From NCBI GenBank assembly GCA_900547195.1, contig URFQ01000028.1, forward strand, positions 1-27,751: a stretch of 27,751 bases of DNA, in the 5' to 3' direction. The notes beneath the pieces were generated by a model. That model saw only the letters and a list, made by a program, of their open reading frames with translations, did no database searches and had not been told where the DNA came from. The stretch is from an uncultured Butyricicoccus sp. Lineage in GTDB: Bacteria > Bacillota > Clostridia > Oscillospirales > Butyricicoccaceae. Made by a program: the position numbers and the translations under genes. Shown in pieces: positions 1-7,315 of the stretch (the stretch's first letter is position 1; each line of letters begins with the position of its first letter).

Positions 1-647
1 AGCAGGCGCTTCTCAAAATGCTTGAAGGCACGACGGCAAACGTCCCTCCGCAGGGCGGGCGGAAGCATCCCCATCAGGACTTCATCCAGATTGATACGAC
101 CAACATCCTGTTTATTTGCGGCGGCGCATTTGACGGCATTGAGAAGATCATCCAGAAGCGCTCAGGCAAGCAGGGCTTGGGCTTCGGCGCAAGTGTAACG
201 AGCAGGAAGGAAGCGGATATTTCGGAACTGCTGGCCAAAATTGAGCCGCACGACCTGATGAAGTTCGGCCTTATCCCGGAGCTGATCGGCCGCCTGCCGG
301 CGATTGTCAGCCTGGACAGCCTTGATGAGCAGGCGCTTGTGCGCATCCTCACCGAGCCGAAGAACGCGCTGGTCAAGCAATATAAAAAACTGTTTGAGCT
401 GGATGGCGTGGAGCTGAGTTTTGAGCCGGATGCGCTCGAGGCGGTCGCTAGGATTGCGGTGGATCGCAAGACCGGCGCACGCGGCCTGCGCGGCGTGCTG
501 GAAGAGGTCATGACCGACATCATGTTTGAGATCCCGTCGGATGAAGATATCGAGCGCGTGACCATCACGGCAGACGTGATCCGGCGTACCGGCGCACCGG
601 TGATTGAGCGCAGCCAGGGCAAGCCGCGTTCGGGGAAAAGCGCATAA
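1..647 (+). CDS. clpX: ATP-dependent Clp protease ATP-binding subunit ClpX (3' part, start outside window)
   Basis: This is the C-terminal half of ClpX, the hexameric AAA+ unfoldase that feeds substrates to ClpP in the cytoplasm. The reading frame is open from the left edge (codons begin at base 3), so the zinc-binding domain and Walker A lie outside the window. What is visible is characteristic: the pore-loop/Walker B-following stretch LEGTTANVPPQGGRKHPHQD, the strand ILFICGGAF, the GLIPELIGRLP segment, and the sensor-2 motif GARGLR near the end. The C-terminus is the usual short, lysine/arginine-rich tail. A hairpin terminator follows 17 bases after the stop, and lon lies downstream with its own promoter, a common Firmicutes order (clpX, lon, engB). 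The assignment is secure; only the missing N-terminus limits it. Confidence 0.97.
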   Translation, partial: QALLKMLEGTTANVPPQGGRKHPHQDFIQIDTTNILFICGGAFDGIEKIIQKRSGKQGLGFGASVTSRKEADISELLAKIEPHDLMKFGLIPELIGRLPAIVSLDSLDEQALVRILTEPKNALVKQYKKLFELDGVELSFEPDALEAVARIAVDRKTGARGLRGVLEEVMTDIMFEIPSDEDIERVTITADVIRRTGAPVIERSQGKPRSGKSA

Positions 648-663
648 ATTTTCTGGATTTTTA

Positions 664-693
664 GGGGTGTGGCGCATCTGCCGCACCCTTTTT
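664..693 (+). terminator. Intrinsic terminator after clpX
   Basis: A 9-bp stem (665-673 with 680-688, one G-U pair) closes a 6-base loop and is followed by TTTTT. It separates clpX from the lon promoter 25 bases further on. Confidence 0.85.
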
Positions 694-717
694 GTCTATT
701 TCGCCAGATGTTGTCGC

Positions 718-746
718 TTGCATTCCCGTCTGGATTCGACTATACT
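718..746 (+). promoter_or_regulatory. Putative sigma-A promoter of lon
   Basis: A -35 TTGCAT (718-723) is separated by exactly 17 bases from a -10 TATACT (741-746), about 60 bases before the lon start. No CIRCE-like or CtsR-like repeat is obvious around it, so heat-shock control of lon is not shown by the sequence. Confidence 0.7.
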
Positions 747-806
747 TGATAGAAGAACCAATACCGCCGATTTTGGCGTAGGAACCCCCGTATAGGAGTT
801 GAAATC

Positions 807-3236
807 ATGACCATGAATGAAGAACAAAGCATTCGGATTCTGCCGGTTCTGCCGCTGCGCGGTCTGACGGCGTTCCCGGAAATGCTGATTCATTTTGACG
901 TCGGCCGCATTATGTCCATCAAAGCGCTCGAGGCGGCAATGAAAGACGGCCAGTATATTTTTCTGACCGCGCAGAAGGAACTGAAAACCGATTCGCCCAA
1001 GGCCAAGGATTTGTTTGAGATCGGCACGATTTGTGTCATTAAGCAAATCCTCCGTATGCCCGGGGATAACATCCGCGTGCTGGTCGAGGGCCGCGCCCGC
1101 GCCCGTGCGCTGGAGTTTGAATCTATGGAGGAGGGCGGCTGCCTGTATGCAAAGGCCGAGCAGCTTGAGGAATACCTTCCGCATGCGTCGTTCCGCCGCG
1201 AGCAGGCGCTTGTGCGCACCGTGCAGGACCGCTTTACCGAGTATGCCGAGTATGCGCCCCGTCTGTCGAGCGATGTGGTGCTCGCGGTTGCCGCGGGCGG
1301 TGACCCCGGCTATCTGGCCGACTATATTGCGCAGAACATCGCCATTGATTTTCAGGTCAAGCAGGAGATTCTGGAAGAGCTGAATGTCACCAAGCGCCTG
1401 ACGCGCGTAATCCGTCTGCTGACCGACGAGACCGAAATCCTCAAGATCGAGAGCGATATTCAGGATCAGCTCAAGGAGCAGATCGATAAGAATCAGCGTG
1501 AATACTATCTGCGGGAGCAGATCAAGGTCATCCAGTCCGAACTGGGCGAACAGGATCTGAACGCCGAGGTAGACAGCTATCGTGAGCGGATTTTGGCGCT
1601 GGAGCTGCCCGAAGAGTACACCGAAAAGCTCATGAAAGAGGCCGACCGCCTGAGTAAGATGAGCAGCATGTCGGCTGAGAGCGGCGTCATCCGTACATAC
1701 CTCGATACCGTGCTCGACCTGCCATGGAAGAACGAGACCAAGGAAAACGCCAACTTGACCCGTGCCGCCAAGATTTTGAACCGCGATCATTATGGCATGG
1801 AGAAGGTGAAGGAGCGCATTTTGGAGTTTCTGGCGGTGAAGGCTCTTGCGCCCGGTCTGAAGGGGCAGGTATTGTGCTTGGCAGGCCCTCCGGGCGTCGG
1901 TAAAACGTCGATTGCGCGTTCAGTGGCCGAAGCCATGGGCCGCAAATATGTGCGCTTGTCGCTCGGCGGCGTGCGTGACGAGGCCGATATCCGCGGCCAC
2001 CGCAAGACCTACATCGGCGCGATGCCCGGCCGCATCATGAATGCCATGGCGCAGGCCGGCAGCCGCAACCCGCTTATGCTGCTCGATGAGATCGACAAGA
2101 TGGGCAACGATTTCCGCGGCGACCCGGCATCCGCTATGCTGGAAGTGCTCGACATCGGGCAGAACAATGCATTTCGTGACCATTATATTGAATTGCCATT
2201 CGACCTGTCAGATGTGTTGTTCGTCACCACGGCAAACGATCTTGGCACTGTGCCGCGCCCGCTGCTGGATCGCATGGAGGTCATCGAACTGCCCAGCTAC
2301 ACCGCCGAGGAAAAGGTGCAGATTGCGAAGCGCCACCTGCTGCCCAAGCAGATGGACAAGCACGGCCTTGGCAAAGCGCAGCTGGCTATCTCAGAAGAAG
2401 CCATGCACGCTGTCGTGGCGGGATATACCCGGGAAGCGGGCGTGCGCCGCCTGGAGCAGCTGCTTGCGAAGCTGTGCCGCAAAGTCGCCAAACGCATTGC
2501 GGACGGTACCGCGAAAAAGCTGACCGTCACCGCAAAAAACCTGGAAGAGCTGCTCGGTCCGGTGAAGTTTAAGGACGATGTGGTTGCCCGCCGCGACGAA
2601 GTCGGCGTGGTGAACGGCCTTGCGTGGACGAGCGTGGGCGGCGAAATGCTGCAAGCCGAGGTGGCGGTTGTGCCCGGCACAGGAAAGATCGAAGTGACCG
2701 GCAACTTGGGCGCCGTCATGCAGGAAAGCGCCAAGGCGGCTGTCACCTTTGTGCGGTCGCGCGCGGAAGCGCTCCATATCAGCCCGGCCTTTTATAAGGA
2801 AATGGACATGCATATCCATTTCCCGGAGGCGGCAATTCCGAAAGATGGGCCCTCTGCGGGCGTGACAATTACAACGGCGCTCATCTCTGCGCTGACCGGC
2901 GCACCGGTACGCCACGACGTTGCCATGACCGGCGAAGTGACGCTGCGCGGTCGCGTGCTGCCGATTGGCGGCTTGCGGGAAAAGACCATGGCGGCGTATC
3001 GTGCCGGCATCAAAACGGTGATTATTCCCAAGGAGAACGAACCGGATTTGGAGGAGGTCGTGCCCGTGGTGCGTGAGCATGTCAAGTTCGTGCCTGCTGA
3101 GACCATGGACACCGTTATGGAGGCGGCGATCGATTTTTCGCACCGTCTGCCGCCGGTCATTCCGGAAGAGAAGAAGGAGCAGCCTATCGTGCCGGTGCCG
3201 CACGCCGGACAACCGGCAACGATACTGCGCCAGTGA
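807..3236 (+). CDS. lon: ATP-dependent endopeptidase La (Lon protease)
   Basis: Lon is a homo-oligomeric cytoplasmic AAA+ serine protease that degrades misfolded and regulatory proteins. The 809-residue length is typical. The N-terminal substrate-recognition domain covers roughly residues 1-210 and begins with the usual LPVLPLRGLTAFPEM. The AAA+ module has Walker A GPPGVGKTS (Lys366) and Walker B LMLLDEIDK. The C-terminal protease domain has the catalytic dyad Ser683 in KDGPSAG and Lys726 in GGLREK, 43 residues apart as in well-studied Lon proteins. The start is ATG 807, preceded by AGGAG at a spacing of 8. It ends 15 bases before engB with no terminator between them, so the two genes probably share a transcript. 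Confidence 0.98.
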   Translation: MTMNEEQSIRILPVLPLRGLTAFPEMLIHFDVGRIMSIKALEAAMKDGQYIFLTAQKELKTDSPKAKDLFEIGTICVIKQILRMPGDNIRVLVEGRARARALEFESMEEGGCLYAKAEQLEEYLPHASFRREQALVRTVQDRFTEYAEYAPRLSSDVVLAVAAGGDPGYLADYIAQNIAIDFQVKQEILEELNVTKRLTRVIRLLTDETEILKIESDIQDQLKEQIDKNQREYYLREQIKVIQSELGEQDLNAEVDSYRERILALELPEEYTEKLMKEADRLSKMSSMSAESGVIRTYLDTVLDLPWKNETKENANLTRAAKILNRDHYGMEKVKERILEFLAVKALAPGLKGQVLCLAGPPGVGKTSIARSVAEAMGRKYVRLSLGGVRDEADIRGHRKTYIGAMPGRIMNAMAQAGSRNPLMLLDEIDKMGNDFRGDPASAMLEVLDIGQNNAFRDHYIELPFDLSDVLFVTTANDLGTVPRPLLDRMEVIELPSYTAEEKVQIAKRHLLPKQMDKHGLGKAQLAISEEAMHAVVAGYTREAGVRRLEQLLAKLCRKVAKRIADGTAKKLTVTAKNLEELLGPVKFKDDVVARRDEVGVVNGLAWTSVGGEMLQAEVAVVPGTGKIEVTGNLGAVMQESAKAAVTFVRSRAEALHISPAFYKEMDMHIHFPEAAIPKDGPSAGVTITTALISALTGAPVRHDVAMTGEVTLRGRVLPIGGLREKTMAAYRAGIKTVIIPKENEPDLEEVVPVVREHVKFVPAETMDTVMEAAIDFSHRLPPVIPEEKKEQPIVPVPHAGQPATILRQ

Positions 3237-3251
3237 CAGGAAAGGACAGCT

Positions 3252-3860
3252 ATGCTCAACCTGCATAACGCGGAGTTTATTCGCTCCGCGGTGAAAGAAG
3301 GCGATTTCCCGCACGACGGCCTGCCGCAGATTGTATTTGCCGGCAAGTCAAACGTAGGCAAATCGTCGGCCATCAACAAGATTTTAAACCGTAAAAACTT
3401 CGCCCGCGTGGGCAACCAGCCGGGCAAGACCATCCACATTAACTATTTTTTGATCGACAAACAGGCTTATTTTGTCGATCTGCCCGGCTATGGCTACGCG
3501 AAGGTATCCAAGGGCGAACGTGACCGCTGGGGACGGCTGATCGATACGTATTTTGCGTCCGGGCTAATTACGCTCGGCGTGCAGATCGTCGACATGCGGC
3601 ACAAGCCGACTGGGGACGATATTACGATGGCGAGTTGGTTCCTCAGCACAGGCATGCCCTTCCTCGTGATTGCAAACAAGCTGGATAAGGTCAAGAAAAG
3701 CGAACGGCAGGGCAATCTGAACGTGATCCGCCAAACGCTGCTGCTGCCGGATGAAGTGCCTGTCATTCCATTTTCGGCGGAAAAAGGCGACGGCAGGGAC
3801 GAAGTTCTTGGACTCATCCAGCAGGCCGCATCCAATGCGCCGGAGGGCGAAGGGGAATAA
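3252..3860 (+). CDS. engB: Ribosome biogenesis GTP-binding protein EngB/YsxC
   Basis: EngB (YsxC/YihA) is a small TRAFAC-class GTPase needed for assembly of the 50S ribosomal subunit. The 202-residue length matches the family. All G motifs are visible: G1 GKSNVGKSS, G3 DLPGYGYAK (the family-specific form of DxxG), G4 NKLDK, and a G5-like SAEKGDG near the C-terminus. The start ATG 3252 has GGAAAGGA upstream. It lies 15 bases after lon on the same strand and is followed by a strong hairpin. The lon-ysxC pairing is widely conserved in Firmicutes and probably reflects co-transcription rather than a direct functional link. No unusual features are visible. Confidence 0.97.
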   Translation: MLNLHNAEFIRSAVKEGDFPHDGLPQIVFAGKSNVGKSSAINKILNRKNFARVGNQPGKTIHINYFLIDKQAYFVDLPGYGYAKVSKGERDRWGRLIDTYFASGLITLGVQIVDMRHKPTGDDITMASWFLSTGMPFLVIANKLDKVKKSERQGNLNVIRQTLLLPDEVPVIPFSAEKGDGRDEVLGLIQQAASNAPEGEGE

Positions 3861-3865
3861 CAGGG

Positions 3866-3890
3866 GAAGCTCCGGCAATGCCGGGGCTTC
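3866..3890 (+). terminator. Hairpin terminator after engB
   Basis: An 11-bp stem (3866-3876 with 3880-3890, one G-U pair) with a 3-base AAT loop begins 5 bases after the engB stop. The following bases (TTGCG) are a poor T-tract, so termination may be partial and the next gene could receive read-through. Confidence 0.6.
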
Positions 3891-3929
3891 TTGCGATGGG
3901 GCAAATCCACATCCGAACGGAGAGTATTT

Positions 3930-4325
3930 ATGTTTGACTTTTTAAGACGGCTAATGTACGGCCGGTATGGCAATGATGCACTCAATCAGTTTTTGATGGT
4001 AGCCGCCCTGCTGCTTGCAGCGGTGTGGAGTTTTGTGCGGTTCGGCGTTCTTTCACTGCTCATCCTGGCACTGCTTGCAGTGTGCTATTTCCGCATGTTT
4101 TCGCGTGATATTAGCCGGAGGCAGGGGGAAAACCAACGGTTTTTGTCGTGGTGGATGCCAAAACAGAAGGCTGCTGCCGATGCGTGGGCACGCTGGAAGG
4201 ACCGCAAAACCCACCGGTATTACAAATGCAAATGCTGTAAAACCTATTTGCGGGTGCCGCGTGGAAAGGGTAAAATTAACATTAAATGTCCGAAATGCGG
4301 CAATCAATTTGTGAAAAAGACCTGA
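3930..4325 (+). CDS. Small membrane protein with C-terminal zinc ribbon, function unknown
   Basis: I do not recognise a named family. The protein has 131 residues from ATG 3930, which has CGGAGAG 5 bases upstream; an upstream in-frame ATG at 3894 lies at the base of the engB terminator and has no ribosome site. Visible parts are two closely spaced hydrophobic helices (about residues 17-50), a basic linker containing WMPKQKAAADAWARWKDRK, and a C-terminal four-cysteine zinc ribbon: CKCCKTYLRVPRGKGK followed by CPKCG. This layout suggests a membrane-tethered protein with a cytosolic zinc knuckle, possibly for nucleic acid or protein contact; that role is inference. Transcription may come from read-through past the weak engB terminator, since I see no clear promoter of its own. 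Confidence 0.8.
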   Translation: MFDFLRRLMYGRYGNDALNQFLMVAALLLAAVWSFVRFGVLSLLILALLAVCYFRMFSRDISRRQGENQRFLSWWMPKQKAAADAWARWKDRKTHRYYKCKCCKTYLRVPRGKGKINIKCPKCGNQFVKKT

Positions 4326-4361
4326 TTTGCATGGAAAAGTTCTATTTTACGCAAAAAACAC

Positions 4362-4390
4362 TTGCAATTTTGCCGGAAATGTAAGATAAT
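4362..4390 (+). promoter_or_regulatory. Putative promoter of the SCP2 gene
   Basis: A -35 TTGCAA (4362-4367), 17-base spacer and -10 GATAAT (4385-4390) precede the SCP2-domain gene. The 9-mer TAAGATAAT occurs at 4382-4390, covering the -10, and again at 4399-4407, just downstream of the expected transcription start. Confidence 0.6.
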
Positions 4391-4432
4391 AGTTCCGTTA
4401 AGATAATTTACTTAAGGGGAGCGTGAAACGCA

Positions 4433-4753
4433 ATGACTGTGGAACAGCTGATTGGCAAGGTATACAACCGCCTGAAGGACAAGGACTTTTCCGGCACGCA
4501 GGGGAAACTTGCGATCCAGGTCAACCTGTCCGGCAAGATTACGGGGGTATTCTACATTGAAATTCTGGACGGCGTGCTTTCGGTGATGCCGTATGAGTAC
4601 AAGGACCGCGATGCGGAAATCGCGGTGACGATGACCAACTTTGATAAGATCCTCACCGGTAAGCTCAACCCGCAGGTTGCGTTTGCAGAGGGCAAGCTTA
4701 AAATTGAGGGCAATGTGGACAAGGTTATGACGCTGGCCGAACTGCTCAAGTAA
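4433..4753 (+). CDS. SCP2 sterol-binding-domain protein (small, single-domain)
   Basis: This 106-residue protein looks like a stand-alone SCP2 fold, a small alpha/beta domain that binds lipids or other hydrophobic ligands in a tunnel. Typical elements are GKLAIQVNLSGKITGVFYIE (central strands), DAEIAVTMTNFDKILTGKLN, where the family has a conserved 'D..i.l....l..l..G...p..A...Gklki.G', and FAEGKLKIEGNVDKVM at the end. It lacks a signal peptide and membrane segments, so it is probably cytosolic. The start ATG 4433 follows AAGGGGAG at a spacing of 11. It is monocistronic: own promoter upstream, shared bidirectional terminator with convergent ldh downstream. The ligand cannot be deduced from sequence. 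Confidence 0.85.
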   Translation: MTVEQLIGKVYNRLKDKDFSGTQGKLAIQVNLSGKITGVFYIEILDGVLSVMPYEYKDRDAEIAVTMTNFDKILTGKLNPQVAFAEGKLKIEGNVDKVMTLAELLK

Positions 4754-4756
4754 TGT

Positions 4757-4797
4757 AAAACGCGCCCTGTCAGAAAAACTGGCAGGGCGCGTTTTTT
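4757..4797. terminator. Bidirectional terminator between SCP2 gene and ldh
   Basis: A long stem (4757-4773 with 4779-4795, one G-U pair) with an AAAAA loop is followed by T residues on the plus strand; the flanking A residues supply a shorter T-tract for the minus strand. It overlaps the last codon region of ldh. Confidence 0.9.
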
Positions 4798-5740
4798 ACA
4801 TGCCGATTTCGTCGAGCAGGGCGCGCATTTTCTGTGCCGATGATTGTAGCTGGCGGGTTTCGTCTTCACTCAGGGGAATGTTCAGCACATTTTGCACGCC
4901 ATCGCGCCCGAGGACGCAGGGCAGGCCCAGGCAAAGCCCGGAAATGCCATAGTGGCCGCCAACCATGCTGGACACCGGCAGTACGGAATGCTCATCCCGT
5001 ACAATGGCCTCTGCAATGCGGCGCACTGCGATGCCGATGCCGTAGTAGGTTGCACCCTTGCCCTCGATGATTTGATACGCTGCGTCGCGCACCGAGCGAT
5101 AAATCCGGTCAAGCGCTTCGTGCGAGTCGTCCTTTCCACAGATACGGCAATAGTCGTCCAAATCCACGCCCGAAATATTGGCGGACGACCACACGGCGAG
5201 TTCGCTGTCGCCGTGTTCCCCGATGATGAAAGCGTGCACATTGCGGCTGTCCACGTGCAGATGCTGGCCGAGCAGGTGTTTAAGACGGGCGGTGTCAAGC
5301 ACGGTACCCGAACCGATGACCCGTCCGGCGGGCAGGCCGGAAAGCTTTTGCGCCATGTAGGTTAGGATGTCGACCGGATTGGACACAATCAGCAGGATCG
5401 CGTCACGGTTCACCGCCATGACCTGCTCCAGAATAGATTGTAAAATTACTTTGTTGCGGCCAAGCAGTTCGGTGCGGGTTTCCCCCGGCTTCTGATTTGC
5501 GCCCGCAGCGATGACGATCAGGCCACATTCCGCGAGGTCGGCATAGCCGCCCGCACGCACGGCGCATGGTTGGGTAAAGGCAATGCCGTGGCTGATGTCC
5601 GCGGCTTCTCCTTCTGCTTTTTTCTGGTTGGCGTCGAGCAGCACGATTTCGGAAAACAAGCCGCTGGTTGCAAGCGTGAAGGCCGAGGTTGCACCGACAA
5701 AGCCAACGCCGATGACAGCGCATTTGCGCAGGTTTGCCAT
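4796..5740 (-). CDS. ldh: L-lactate dehydrogenase
   Basis: This NAD-dependent enzyme reduces pyruvate to L-lactate and regenerates NAD+ in fermentation. The 314-residue length is standard. Visible motifs are the Rossmann glycine motif GVGFVGAT near the N-terminus, the acidic residue in LLDANQKKAEGEA that binds the adenosine ribose, the substrate-specificity loop AGANQKPGETR (glutamine before KPGETR marks lactate rather than malate dehydrogenase), SNPVDILTY, and the catalytic histidine in GEHGDSE. The start is ATG 5740 with AAGGAG upstream; longer in-frame extensions to 6055 run into the divergent gene and lack family similarity. It is a single-gene unit, convergent with the SCP2 gene and divergent from the SLH-protein gene. 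Confidence 0.96.
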   Translation of the reverse strand: MANLRKCAVIGVGFVGATSAFTLATSGLFSEIVLLDANQKKAEGEAADISHGIAFTQPCAVRAGGYADLAECGLIVIAAGANQKPGETRTELLGRNKVILQSILEQVMAVNRDAILLIVSNPVDILTYMAQKLSGLPAGRVIGSGTVLDTARLKHLLGQHLHVDSRNVHAFIIGEHGDSELAVWSSANISGVDLDDYCRICGKDDSHEALDRIYRSVRDAAYQIIEGKGATYYGIGIAVRRIAEAIVRDEHSVLPVSSMVGGHYGISGLCLGLPCVLGRDGVQNVLNIPLSEDETRQLQSSAQKMRALLDEIGM

Positions 5741-5781
5741 AAAAGATACACTCCTTTGCACGGGTAAAATGGGCTGGGAAA

Positions 5782-5810
5782 AGTATATATTTTGAAAGCG
5801 GCAGGGGAAA
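5782..5810 (-). promoter_or_regulatory. Possible ldh promoter
   Basis: On the minus strand a good -10 TATACT (5782-5787) lies 17 bases from a weak -35 TTTCCC (5805-5810). An inverted repeat AGCGGC-N10-GCCGCT (5797-5818) flanks the -35 and could bind a regulator. No match to the Rex consensus was recognised. Confidence 0.4.
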
Positions 5811-5882
5811 CGGCCGCTGATGCACTCAGTTTGTGCAAAAACAAAAAAAATATGTTTTTTTACACACAAAAGCGAAAAAGTA

Positions 5883-5891
5883 TGATACAAT
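5883..5891 (+). promoter_or_regulatory. Extended -10 promoter of the SLH-protein gene
   Basis: TG-A-TACAAT (5883-5891) is an extended -10 element about 30 bases before the start codon. A TTTACA lies 21 bases upstream, too far for an ordinary -35, so the extended -10 probably carries the activity. The region is strongly AT-rich in contrast to its surroundings. Confidence 0.5.
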
Positions 5892-5921
5892 AGAACCAAA
5901 TCCAAAGGAGGAATGGAAACG

Positions 5922-7268
5922 ATGAAAAAATCCTGTAAACTTTTGCTGGTTGGCACAGCGCTGGCAGCAACCATGACCATTTCGGCGGGTGCAGCGAACT
6001 TCACCAACTGTGCTGATGCGCTTAACCAGATGGGCCTGTTCAGCGGCACCGACAAGGGCTATGAACTCGACCGTGAGCCCACCCGCGCAGAGGCTGCGGT
6101 GATGCTGGTTCGCCTGCTGGGCGGCGAAAAGGAAGCCACGGAAAAGAACTACAAAACCCCGTTTACCGATGTACCGAGTTGGGCGGCGCCGTATGTTGGC
6201 TGGCTGTATGAAAACGGGCTGACCGCTGGCGCAACCGAGACCACCTTCGGCACCACTGGTAAGTGCACGGCACAAATGTACTCGACTTTCCTGCTTCGCT
6301 CGCTTGGTTATGCAGATACCGGCGCTTCTGCGGACTTCCAGTATGCAAATGCCGTGAAGTTTGCGGAAGAGAAGGGCGTTGCCGATTACGCAAACTGCGA
6401 TGAAGATCACTTCCTGCGTGATAACGTGGTCGCCATGAGCTATACCGCGCTGGCCGTACAGCCGAAGGACGGCAAGCATGACACCCTGCTGGATCAGCTG
6501 ACCGAGTCCGGCGCCGTTGACGCCGCCAAGTCTGCATCGGCCAAGGCAACCTTCTCCGCATACAAGGACTATGCAGCGCTCGCAGCAAAGTCGCAAGATG
6601 TAAACAATATGGCCATGACCCTGAAGGCGGATATTGACGTCAAGATGAACAACACCGCGCTCATGACCATGGCGATGGATATGGACATCAAGGCCAACAT
6701 GGATCTGGATAAGATGGACAACTCAAAGCTGGCTATGACCGGCAAGACCACCATGAATATCGACAAGTCCCTCGTCCAGTCCGGCGAGTCGGCAACGCAG
6801 ACCCTGGACATGGCGGCTTACTATACGGGCGGCTATTACTACATCAAGACCGGCGATGAGAAGATGAAGATGGCCATGAGTTTTGACGATATGATGGCGA
6901 ATATGGATTTGGATATGATGAAGGGCGAGCCGCTTTGCATGTTCAAGTCGATTGCCAAGAACAGCGACGGCAGCTTCAATATTTCCTACACCCCGGATTT
7001 CATGAACGGTATGATTGATGACATCCTGAGCCAGACCGGTATGGTCTCCGGCGATGCGGCCAAGCTGAATAAGGTTGATTTTGTTGTCACCCCGAAGAAC
7101 GGCATGATCAATTCCATGAAGGCAAACATGGATATCTCCGCAACCATGGAAGGCCAGACCGTTCAGATGACCATGGCGATGGATTATAACATTACCGCAA
7201 CTGGCAGCAGCGTGACCGTTACTCTGCCGAGTGACCTCAACACATATACTCTGGTACAGGATCAGTAA
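5922..7268 (+). CDS. Secreted SLH-domain protein with methionine-rich C-terminal domain
   Basis: The 448-residue product starts at ATG 5922, 10 bases after AAAGGAGG; the ATG at 5913 is too close to that site. A signal peptide is clear (MKKSCKLLLVGTALAA then small residues, likely cleaved near AGA/ANF). Three SLH-like repeats follow: about residues 25-70 (LDREPTRAEAAVMLVRLLG), 75-130 (TPFTDVPSWAAPYVGWLYE) and 140-180 (less conserved). SLH domains anchor proteins to pyruvylated secondary cell-wall polymers. The remainder, about 215-448, is an alternating beta-type domain resembling LolA/LppX-like or DUF6612-type lipoprotein folds, with strikingly frequent methionine and aspartate (for example MTMAMDMDIKANMDLDKMDN). 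Its ligand is unknown; lipid or metal binding is inference. It ends at a strong terminator shared with a convergent regulator. Confidence 0.85.
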   Translation: MKKSCKLLLVGTALAATMTISAGAANFTNCADALNQMGLFSGTDKGYELDREPTRAEAAVMLVRLLGGEKEATEKNYKTPFTDVPSWAAPYVGWLYENGLTAGATETTFGTTGKCTAQMYSTFLLRSLGYADTGASADFQYANAVKFAEEKGVADYANCDEDHFLRDNVVAMSYTALAVQPKDGKHDTLLDQLTESGAVDAAKSASAKATFSAYKDYAALAAKSQDVNNMAMTLKADIDVKMNNTALMTMAMDMDIKANMDLDKMDNSKLAMTGKTTMNIDKSLVQSGESATQTLDMAAYYTGGYYYIKTGDEKMKMAMSFDDMMANMDLDMMKGEPLCMFKSIAKNSDGSFNISYTPDFMNGMIDDILSQTGMVSGDAAKLNKVDFVVTPKNGMINSMKANMDISATMEGQTVQMTMAMDYNITATGSSVTVTLPSDLNTYTLVQDQ

Positions 7269-7280
7269 GAGAACATGTGC

Positions 7281-7315
7281 AAATCCCCCGGAACCGGCTG
7301 GTTCCGGGGGATTTT
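7281..7315. terminator. Bidirectional terminator, SLH gene / HTH-TPR regulator
   Basis: A perfect 15-bp stem (7281-7295 with 7300-7314), GGCT loop, followed by T residues; the AAAT/ATTT stem ends serve both directions. It touches the stop codon of the convergent minus-strand gene. Confidence 0.93.

Noticed and set aside
5830..5870. TTTGTG...CACAAA around the ldh/SLH divergent region as a Rex (redox) operator.
   Set aside because: The half-sites are about 29 bases apart, whereas Rex sites are compact near-palindromes. The AT-rich run makes chance symmetry likely.
5741..6055. N-terminal extension of ldh to 6055.
   Set aside because: It would run through the divergent SLH-protein promoter and coding start. 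The family start MANLRKCAVIGVGFVG at 5740 has a good ribosome site.
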